From positions 1 through 21,016 of IMG/VR virus record IMGVR_UViG_3300020377_000042: DNA of 21,016 nucleotides. The stretch is one strand, 5' to 3'. A model generated the notes under the pieces. That model was not told where the DNA came from. It was given only the letters and a program-made list of their open reading frames with translations, and ran no database searches. Positions 14,833 to 20,669 of the stretch are shown one piece after another; the stretch's first letter is position 1, and every line of letters begins with the position of its first letter. Both the position numbers and the translations under genes were made by a program. The DNA is from a virus.

Positions 14833-15890
14833 AGGTAGCAGTGTTAAACGATACTCATTGTGGTATCCGTAACTCTTCAGAAATATTTTTAAATAACGCA
14901 GCAGATTTCTATGGTAACGTCTTTTTTCCGTATTGTGAAGAACATAATATCAAGCAGATCATTCATTTGGGTGACTACTATGATCATCGTAAGTTTGTTA
15001 ATTTTAAGGCTCTCAATCATAATAGAAAAGTCTTTCTAGATCCTATGCGTAAAGCTGGTATGCAAATGGATATTATTCCAGGCAACCACGATACTTATTA
15101 CAAAAACACTAATGACTTAAATTCTCTAAAAGAATTATTAGGTTATTACATGAATGAAGTGCATATCATTATGGAGCCAAAGGTTATGGAATATGGTTCT
15201 CTAAAGATTGCTATGGTTCCATGGATTAACCAAGAAAATAATTCGTCAACTATGACGTTCTTAGAAAATTGTAAAGCCGACTGGCTTGGTGCTCACTTAG
15301 AGCTTGATGGTTTCGAAATGATGCGTGGTATTAAAAGCGTACATGGAATGGACCACAAGATATTTAATAAGTTTGAACAAGTTCTTACTGGTCATTTCCA
15401 TTGTGGATCTAAACGAGATAACATCTGGTATTTAGGATCGCAGATGGAGTTTTTCTGGTCAGATGCTCATGATCCTAAGTACTTTCATATTATCGATACT
15501 GAAACTCGTGAAGTAGAAAGAATTAAAAATCCGTATACTTTATTTCATAAAATTGTTTACAATGACGACAAAATAGATTATAATAGTTATGATGTATCAC
15601 AATTAGAAAAGAAGTTTGTAAAGATTGTGGTAGTAAATAAGAAGGATGCATTTTCATTCGATAGATTTGTAGATCGTGTACAGAGCGTGAATATTCATGA
15701 GCTGAAGATCGCAGAAAATTTTAATGAATTTATTGGTGAAAATGTAGAGGACACAGATATTGAGTTTGACGACACCACTACGATTGTTGATTCGTATATT
15801 GATGGTGTAGATACAGATTTGGATAAAGATAAAATCAAAGTCCAAATGCGTGAACTCATGACTGAGGCACAAGCACTGGAAGTTGCATGA
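14829..15890 (+). CDS. 47: gp47, Mre11-like recombination nuclease subunit
   Basis: This is the nuclease subunit of the gp46/gp47 (Rad50/Mre11-type) complex, which resects DNA ends for recombination-dependent replication and degrades host DNA. The protein has 353 residues (T4: 339). The calcineurin-like metallophosphoesterase motifs are all present: D8-x-H10, G48-D49-x-x-D52-x-R, G85-N-H-D88 and G-H-F-H near residue 188. A conserved E/D-rich C-terminal region (about 290-340) probably contacts gp46. The start is GTG at 14829, overlapping the gene 55 stop (GTGA), and homology to T4 begins at this codon. The stop overlaps the gene 46 ATG (ATGA). The gene is therefore tightly coupled within 55-47-46. 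Confidence 0.95.
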   Translation: MKVAVLNDTHCGIRNSSEIFLNNAADFYGNVFFPYCEEHNIKQIIHLGDYYDHRKFVNFKALNHNRKVFLDPMRKAGMQMDIIPGNHDTYYKNTNDLNSLKELLGYYMNEVHIIMEPKVMEYGSLKIAMVPWINQENNSSTMTFLENCKADWLGAHLELDGFEMMRGIKSVHGMDHKIFNKFEQVLTGHFHCGSKRDNIWYLGSQMEFFWSDAHDPKYFHIIDTETREVERIKNPYTLFHKIVYNDDKIDYNSYDVSQLEKKFVKIVVVNKKDAFSFDRFVDRVQSVNIHELKIAENFNEFIGENVEDTDIEFDDTTTIVDSYIDGVDTDLDKDKIKVQMRELMTEAQALEVA

Positions 15891-17599
15891 TACAATTTAA
15901 AATGGTTAAGTGGAAAAACTTTTTGTCCACTGGCAATACCTTTACAGAAATAGATTTAAATAGGAATAAGACTACATTAGTTGTAGGACATAATGGTGCT
16001 GGCAAATCAACAATGCTTGACGCCATTTCATTTGCGCTATTTGGTAAGCCACATAGAAACATTAATAAACCTCAATTGATAAACTCAATCAATAATAAAG
16101 ATTGTGTAGTTGAAGTACAATTCGATGTAGGCAAAAGTAGTTTTAAAGTTATACGTGGTATTAGGCCAGGTATATTCGAAATATGGAAAAATGGCACGAT
16201 GATTAATCAATCTTCGCATGCCAAGGAGTACCAGAAGATCCTCGAACAAAACATCTTGAAACTTAATCATAAAAGTTTCCATCAAGTTGTAGTGCTTGGC
16301 TCCTCATCCTTCATTCCATTTATGCAGCTTGCAGGTGGACATCGTAGAGATGTCATCGAGGATCTTCTGGACATTAATGTATTTTCAAAAATGAATCATC
16401 TTTTAAAAGAAAAGCAAACTGTATTGCGTGATAGTTTAAAAGATTTAAATTATAAGATTGACATACAATCTAATAAGATACAGACACAAGAAAAATACAT
16501 CCGCGATATAAAAGCAGTGACGGATGATAATAAAAAAGAATATGAACTAAAGATAGCAGAATCTCAAGAAAATATAAAAAAATTACAAGAAGATAATAAT
16601 ACTTTAAGTGAAGGTTTAGATGATGCTATAAAAGCTAATGAAGAAAAGCTAAAGAAACTACACGATAGACGACAGGTTTTATTACTTGACTCGCAAGATG
16701 TTCGAACTAGAATGTCTTCAGTAGCTAAACGTGCTAAGTTTTATGAAACCAATGTTTATTGTCCGGAGTGCTCAGGCGAGATCTCAGACGATCTGCGCGC
16801 CAACCAGTTAAGTGAATGTAAGACTGAAGCTAAATCACTTAAGTCTACATCTAAATCTCTAGGTGAAGAAGGTATGGTGTTAGAGAATCAAATACAAGAG
16901 ATTACGGATATAGCTAAAGAACTTAGAGTTAAATTAAATACTTTAGCTGATAACAATAAAGATATATCTTCATTACAAAAATCTATTACAGAGTACCAAA
17001 AGTTTATAGACAAAGAGGTAGCAGCAGATTTAACTGAAGCAAAGAATGATTGTGAAGGCATGAGAAAAGAAAGAGAATCATTTGTAGAGCGGAAGTTTGA
17101 AATATCTGAACAGTTTAATTATAATTCTGTAATGGGAGAAATGCTTAAAGATACTGGCATTAAGACTAAACTAATCAAACAGTATTTACCTGCTATCAAT
17201 AAGCTTACTAATCAATACTTACAAGTGCTAGACTTCTTTGTCCATTTTAATTTAGATGAATCATTTCAAGAAACAATACGTTCACGCCATCGCGACGCAT
17301 TTACATATGATTCATTTAGTGAAGGAGAAAAGCAACGTATTGACTTAGCGCTTCTCTTTACATGGCGTCAAATCGCTAAGATGAAAAATTCAGTAGCTAC
17401 TAATTTACTTATCTTAGATGAAACGTTTGACTCTTCGCTCGATCATGACGGTGTGGAAAATCTTCTTAAGATATTGTATACACTTGATGATGATACTAAC
17501 GTGTTTGTTATATCACATAAAGGCGAAATACTTGATGGCAAATTTGAAGCTAAGATTGAATTCAAAAAAGAAAGAAATTTTAGTAAAATGGCAGCATAG
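15887..17599 (+). CDS. 46: gp46, Rad50-like recombination ATPase subunit
   Basis: This is the ABC-type ATPase partner of gp47. The protein has 570 residues (T4: 560). The Walker A is G34-H-N-G-A-G-K-S-T42. A coiled coil runs from about residue 180 to 450, broken at about 290-297 by a zinc hook with C-P-E-C (near Y-C-P-E-C-S-G-E-I). The ABC signature is F-S-E-G-E-K-Q-R-I-D-L near 477-487, and the Walker B with catalytic Glu is N-L-L-I-L-D-E-T-F-D near 506-515. All key residues look intact. The gene starts with ATG overlapping the gene 47 stop by 4 nt. The gene 45 promoter begins 4 nt after its stop. Confidence 0.95.
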   Translation: MIQFKMVKWKNFLSTGNTFTEIDLNRNKTTLVVGHNGAGKSTMLDAISFALFGKPHRNINKPQLINSINNKDCVVEVQFDVGKSSFKVIRGIRPGIFEIWKNGTMINQSSHAKEYQKILEQNILKLNHKSFHQVVVLGSSSFIPFMQLAGGHRRDVIEDLLDINVFSKMNHLLKEKQTVLRDSLKDLNYKIDIQSNKIQTQEKYIRDIKAVTDDNKKEYELKIAESQENIKKLQEDNNTLSEGLDDAIKANEEKLKKLHDRRQVLLLDSQDVRTRMSSVAKRAKFYETNVYCPECSGEISDDLRANQLSECKTEAKSLKSTSKSLGEEGMVLENQIQEITDIAKELRVKLNTLADNNKDISSLQKSITEYQKFIDKEVAADLTEAKNDCEGMRKERESFVERKFEISEQFNYNSVMGEMLKDTGIKTKLIKQYLPAINKLTNQYLQVLDFFVHFNLDESFQETIRSRHRDAFTYDSFSEGEKQRIDLALLFTWRQIAKMKNSVATNLLILDETFDSSLDHDGVENLLKILYTLDDDTNVFVISHKGEILDGKFEAKIEFKKERNFSKMAA

Positions 17600-17602
17600 T
17601 GG

Positions 17603-17631
17603 TTTACAATTGCAGTGAACTATGGTAGAAT
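17603..17631 (+). promoter_or_regulatory. Sigma70-type early promoter for gene 45
   Basis: TTTACA (17603-17608), a 17-nt spacer ending in TATGG, and TAGAAT (17626-17631) have the same architecture as the uvsY, 55 and 44 promoters. The predicted start is near 17638. The leader of about 22 nt has GGAG at 17650-17653 before the ATG at 17660. Confidence 0.8.
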
Positions 17632-17659
17632 AAATAATGTTTAATCCACGGAGTATATT

Positions 17660-18337
17660 ATGGAATTACAAGAACAAACGTTAAACGTTCTTAAAAACTT
17701 TTCGGACATCAATCCGAATATTTTAATTAAATCAGGTAACACTATCAAAACAATTAGTGAGGCTAAAAACGTATTGGCCACTGCAATTGTAGATAATGAG
17801 TTCCCTCAACAATTTGGTATCTATGATCTTAAAGAGTTCATAAGCGTACTATCGTTGGTCGACAAACCTAATCTTAAATTTGCTGATGAGTCTGTAACTA
17901 TCAGCGATCAAAGTGGTCGATCAAAAATTAGGTATTTCTTCTCTCCAGAAGAAACACTTACGTCTCCACAAAAAGATATTAATATGCCTGAATGTGAAGT
18001 ACAGTTCACACTAGATGGTGATACTTTAAATAAATTGCGTAGTGCTGCTTCAGCATTAGGTCATAACGAAGTATCAGTTACTGCAGGTGAAAATGGCTTA
18101 ACGCTTTCTGTGGTAGACAATGAAAATGCGACATCAAATACCTATTCTATAGATGTTCCGCATACCTCCATATCCTTACAGAAGTTCAATTATGTAATTA
18201 ACATTGGTAATTTGAAAATCATTCCGGGTGATTATGAGGTAAGTATCTCTTCTAAACTAATTAGCCAATTTAAGCATAAGTCTACTAACGTAAGTTACTG
18301 GATTGCTCTAGAGAAATCGTCAACAATCGGAGAATAA
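17660..18337 (+). CDS. 45: gp45 sliding clamp
   Basis: This is the trimeric DNA polymerase processivity clamp, which also acts as a mobile activator of late transcription through gp55. The protein has 225 residues (T4: 228). It aligns with T4 gp45 along its length by eye: an N-terminal L-N-V-L-K-N-F-S-D-I-N-P-N-I-L-I-K-S-G segment, A-I-Y-D-L-type F-G-I-Y-D-L-K-E-F-I-S-V-L-S-L-V (about 53-70), and a C-terminal F-N-Y-V-I-N-I-G-N-L-K-I-I-P-G-D-Y-E-V followed by Y-W-I-A-L-E. The ATG has a GGAG 6 nt upstream. A dedicated early promoter precedes it. The next small gene starts one base after its stop. Confidence 0.93.
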   Translation: MELQEQTLNVLKNFSDINPNILIKSGNTIKTISEAKNVLATAIVDNEFPQQFGIYDLKEFISVLSLVDKPNLKFADESVTISDQSGRSKIRYFFSPEETLTSPQKDINMPECEVQFTLDGDTLNKLRSAASALGHNEVSVTAGENGLTLSVVDNENATSNTYSIDVPHTSISLQKFNYVINIGNLKIIPGDYEVSISSKLISQFKHKSTNVSYWIALEKSSTIGE

Positions 18338-18338
18338 T

Positions 18339-18545
18339 ATGACGGATAAAAAGTATGATGAGCTAATGAAGCTCGCTAATAACGTATCACGTTCTACTGT
18401 TGCAGTAGTAGACGCTGTTACACAACGTGGTGGATTTAAAGGTGAAGAACTTTCCACTATTGGTCAATTACGCGACCAAGCTATTCAAATCATTTCTATT
18501 GTTGAAAACTTGCAACAAGACGCTGCGATGGAGACTGACGAATAG
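18339..18545 (+). CDS. Small helical protein between clamp and clamp-loader genes
   Basis: This 68-residue protein is not assigned. It begins one base after the gene 45 stop, with CGGAG (18328-18332) inside gene 45, so it is co-transcribed and probably co-translated with the clamp. It appears all-helical: an N-terminal helix (about 3-28), a glycine-containing turn (R-G-G-F-K-G, about 30-35), a second helix (about 37-60) and an acidic tail. There is no Cys, no zinc motif and no membrane segment. T4 has no gene between 45 and 44. Its position suggests an accessory factor for the clamp, loader or RNA polymerase, but no residue proves that. Confidence 0.75.
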   Translation: MTDKKYDELMKLANNVSRSTVAVVDAVTQRGGFKGEELSTIGQLRDQAIQIISIVENLQQDAAMETDE

Positions 18546-18546
18546 G

Positions 18547-18575
18547 TTTACATTCTTGCTCAAATGTGATATAAT
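18547..18575 (+). promoter_or_regulatory. Sigma70-type early promoter for gene 44 unit
   Basis: TTTACA (18547-18552), a 17-nt spacer ending in TGTGA, and TATAAT (18570-18575) form an extended -10 promoter starting 2 nt after the previous stop. The predicted start is near 18582. The leader of about 17 nt carries GGAG (18589-18592) before the ATG at 18599. It would drive 44-glutaredoxin-62-regA. Confidence 0.85.
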
Positions 18576-18598
18576 ATTTTTTTGTAATGGAGTTATGA

Positions 18599-19528
18599 AT
18601 GGAACAATTTCTATGGGTCGAGAAGTATCGACCTCAAACTATAGATGAATGTATTCTACCACAATCTTTAAAGGATACATTCAATAAAATTGTAGAAGCC
18701 AGTGAGTTACCCAATATGCTGTTCACTGGTTCTGCTGGCTTAGGCAAAACAACTGTTGCCAAAGCTCTATGCAATATGCTTGATTTAGATTATATAGTGA
18801 TCAATGGTTCCGAAGAAGGTAACATTGACACTCTCCGTGGTAAGATCAAGCAATTTGCTAGCACTGTCTCGCTTCAAGGTGGTTATAAGGTTGTGATCCT
18901 TGATGAGGCTGATTACCTGAATCCGCAGTCAACACAACCAGCTCTTCGTGGTTTCATTGAAGAGTTTGCTAACAACTGCAGATTCATACTAACATGTAAT
19001 TTTAAGAATAGAATCATTGAGCCTTTACATTCTCGTTGTGGCGTGTATGAGTTCAATGGTGGCAGCAAACAAACTCTATGTCATGAGTTTATGACGCGCT
19101 GTCAAACTATACTAGATTCAGAAAACATTTCATACGATAATAAAGCTTTGGCTGAACTCATAATGAAACATTTTCCTGATTGGCGTAGAGTTCTTAATGA
19201 GTTACAACGTTATTCTTTATCAGGTAAAATCGACTTAGGTGTACTTGACAATATATCTGACAGTAACTATAACGATTTATTTGCGCATTTAAAAACAAAA
19301 GATTTTAAGAAGATGCGAACATGGGTTGTAAACAATATAGATATTGATGCAGCTGCAATTTTTAGATCCATATATGATCGTATGTCGGATAAAGTTTCAC
19401 CGGCATCTATCCCTCAACTGGTTTTAATTCTTGCAGACTATCAATATAAAAATGCATTCGTTGCTGATCACGAGCTCAACGTTGTAGCTTGCTTAACAGA
19501 GGTAATGGCCAATGTCGAATTTACTTAA
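18599..19528 (+). CDS. 44: gp44 clamp-loader ATPase subunit
   Basis: This is the AAA+ subunit (four copies per complex in T4) that, with gp62, opens and loads the gp45 clamp. The protein has 309 residues (T4: 319). It starts with the loader-typical W-V-E-K-Y-R-P-Q-T-I-D. Walker A is G44-S-A-G-L-G-K-T51, Walker B is L-D-E-A-D (101-105), sensor 1 is T-C-N (132-134), and the S-R-C arginine finger is at 145-147. The C-terminal 90 residues form the helical collar. The ATG at 18599 has GGAG 6 nt upstream; an out-of-frame ATG at 18595 overlaps it. The 3' end overlaps the glutaredoxin gene by 17 bases. Confidence 0.95.
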   Translation: MEQFLWVEKYRPQTIDECILPQSLKDTFNKIVEASELPNMLFTGSAGLGKTTVAKALCNMLDLDYIVINGSEEGNIDTLRGKIKQFASTVSLQGGYKVVILDEADYLNPQSTQPALRGFIEEFANNCRFILTCNFKNRIIEPLHSRCGVYEFNGGSKQTLCHEFMTRCQTILDSENISYDNKALAELIMKHFPDWRRVLNELQRYSLSGKIDLGVLDNISDSNYNDLFAHLKTKDFKKMRTWVVNNIDIDAAAIFRSIYDRMSDKVSPASIPQLVLILADYQYKNAFVADHELNVVACLTEVMANVEFT

Positions 19529-19799
19529 ACTCTATACTCAAAATGATTGTGGATATTGTGTAAGCATGAAACGTAAACTAGATTCATGGGGTATAGAGTA
19601 CGAAACAATAAACATATCAGAAGATACTAAAGGTAAGCAATTTTTAAAAGAACAAGGTCTTAAGACAGTGCCTCAATTATTTTTTAAAGATTTAAAATTA
19701 AATAACGTTGATACGAATATGTTTGATCAGCACCAATTACTACAATCATTGCGAACTGTATGGCCTGGTCAAGATAGCGGAGTGGAGGACATGTCTTGA
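19512..19799 (+). CDS. Glutaredoxin
   Basis: This is a 95-residue dithiol glutaredoxin, a small redox protein that typically reduces phage or host ribonucleotide reductase or protein disulphides. The fold is evident from strand L-K-L-Y-T, the active site C13-G-Y-C16, a helix, strand Y-E-T-I-N-I, the T52-V-P54-Q cis-proline motif and strand L-F-F. The usual glutaredoxin G-G near the end is replaced by a less typical segment (N-N-V-D-T-N-M-F), followed by an acidic tail. The ATG lies inside the end of gene 44 (17-base overlap). The stop overlaps the gene 62 start. In T4 gene 62 directly follows 44, so this gene looks like an insertion into the clamp-loader pair. Confidence 0.9.
   Translation: MSNLLKLYTQNDCGYCVSMKRKLDSWGIEYETINISEDTKGKQFLKEQGLKTVPQLFFKDLKLNNVDTNMFDQHQLLQSLRTVWPGQDSGVEDMS
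19784..19788 (+). promoter_or_regulatory. Strong Shine-Dalgarno (GGAGG) for gene 62 TTG start
   Basis: GGAGG inside the end of the glutaredoxin gene lies 7 nt before the TTG at 19796. It is the main evidence that translation starts at this non-ATG codon, which overlaps the TGA stop of the glutaredoxin gene (TTGA). Confidence 0.7.
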
Positions 19800-20173
19800 A
19801 TCCATTTGAATATGTCAATGCTATTAATATGACTAAAAAAGATATTATGGTAGATGATCTTGCGGAGAAAGCATATAATCCTTTTATGGTTAATCGTGCA
19901 TTATCTTACTTTCAAGATACAGTATTGTTTGCTAATGAAATGAATGTCAATCACACAGTCGATAAGCGTTTACAATTCGATTTTTTTATAAATATGGTCA
20001 GGAAACGGAAACGCTTTTCAAAATGGCAAAAGTCTGTTTCTAATAATGACGTGGATGTTGTTAAGGAATATTATGGTTATAATAACGAAAAAGCCAGACA
20101 AGCCTTAACTCTTCTTACAGCTGAACAACTCAGCGAATTGAAACAGAAGGTTTATAAAGGTGGAAGAAAATAA
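19796..20173 (+). CDS. 62: gp62 clamp-loader small subunit (short form)
   Basis: gp62 is the single non-ATPase subunit that completes the gp44/gp62 clamp loader. This protein has 125 residues, clearly shorter than T4 gp62 (187) and closer to my memory of marine T4-like versions. Recognisable parts are Y-N-P-F-M-V-N-R-A-L-S-Y-F-x-D-T-V-x-x-A-N-E-M-N (about 27-50), Q-F-D-F-F-I-N-M-V-R-K-R-K-R-F-x-K-W (about 60-78) and a C-terminal helix with L-T-A-E-Q-L. The start is TTG at 19796, with GGAGG upstream and a 4-nt overlap with the previous stop. The weak start codon would keep gp62 low relative to gp44, matching the 4:1 complex. Its end overlaps regA by 14 bases. Confidence 0.88.
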   Translation: MNPFEYVNAINMTKKDIMVDDLAEKAYNPFMVNRALSYFQDTVLFANEMNVNHTVDKRLQFDFFINMVRKRKRFSKWQKSVSNNDVDVVKEYYGYNNEKARQALTLLTAEQLSELKQKVYKGGRK

Positions 20174-20564
20174 TATAATAGAGTGGACACCTGCCTCTAT
20201 GTTAGAGGTTACACTAAACGAGCCAGATGACTTTTTAAAGGTTCGAGAAACGCTTACCCGTATTGGAGTAGCGTCACGTAAAGACAAGAAACTATATCAA
20301 TCTTGTCATATTTTGCACAAACAAGGCAGATACTTTATTGTGCACTTTAAGGAATTATTTTTGCTTGATGGCAAGAAGTCAAACTTAGAAGAAAATGACA
20401 TTGCCAGGCGAAATACAATTGCGCAGTTAATGAGCGATTGGGGACTTATATCAATAGATACTACAGTAGAGCCTTTGGCTCCTATGAGACAAATAAAGAT
20501 CATTCCGTTTAAAGAAAAGAATGATTGGGAGCTTTGCCCTAAGTATAACATTGGTTCAAAATAA
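20160..20564 (+). CDS. regA: RegA translational repressor
   Basis: RegA is an RNA-binding protein that blocks ribosome binding on many early phage mRNAs, including those of clamp and loader genes in T4. The protein has 134 residues from GTG at 20160, or 121 from ATG at 20199 (T4: 122). The family match is strong: E-V-T-L-N-E-P-D-D-F-L-K-V-R-E-T-L-T-R-I-G, D-K-K-L-Y-Q-S-C-H-I-L-H-K-Q-G, I-V-H-F-K-E-L, D-W-G-L-I, and C-terminal W-E-L-C-P-K-Y-N-I-G. The GTG start has AGAAGG about 9 nt upstream and overlaps gene 62 by 14 bases; the ATG has no good Shine-Dalgarno but fits the family length. Last gene of the 44 unit. Confidence 0.93.
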   Translation: MEENNIIEWTPASMLEVTLNEPDDFLKVRETLTRIGVASRKDKKLYQSCHILHKQGRYFIVHFKELFLLDGKKSNLEENDIARRNTIAQLMSDWGLISIDTTVEPLAPMRQIKIIPFKEKNDWELCPKYNIGSK

Positions 20565-20565
20565 A

Positions 20566-20593
20566 TTACGAGTAGCTGGTTTAAATCTCGTAA
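20566..20593. repeat. Inverted repeat after regA
   Basis: TTACGAG (20566-20572) and CTCGTAA (20587-20593) form a perfect 7-bp stem with a 14-nt loop, starting 2 nt after the regA stop. No T-run follows on the + strand, so it is not a standard + strand terminator. On the minus strand it is followed by TTTATTTT. A weak promoter-like pair, TTTAAA (20580-20585) and TATATA (20602-20607), overlaps it. It may be an mRNA 3'-end stabiliser or a processing site. Confidence 0.45.
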
Positions 20594-20632
20594 AAAATGA
20601 TTATATATAGTATAGAGTGCAGAATGATCTGG

Positions 20633-20663
20633 CTCTTTTACAATCTTGCTTGACATAAAGGAG
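20633..20663 (+). promoter_or_regulatory. SD-masking hairpin, candidate RNA thermometer for hsp20
   Basis: In the hsp20 leader, CTCTTTTA (20633-20640) can pair along all 8 positions with TAAAGGAG (20656-20663), with one G-U wobble. This would bury the whole Shine-Dalgarno sequence. The 15-nt loop can form an extra 3-bp CAA/TTG stem. The ATG at 20670 is 6 nt outside the stem. Short U-rich, wobble-containing stems over the Shine-Dalgarno are the hallmark of fourU-like and cyanobacterial hsp17-type thermometers. The pairing is seen in the sequence; heat control is inferred. Confidence 0.55.
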
Positions 20664-20669
20664 ATAACA

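Noticed and set aside
20637-20655. TTTACA and TTGACA -35-like boxes before hsp20
   Set aside because: No -10 lies at a suitable distance; any transcript would start inside the coding sequence. The same bases are better explained by the hairpin over the Shine-Dalgarno.
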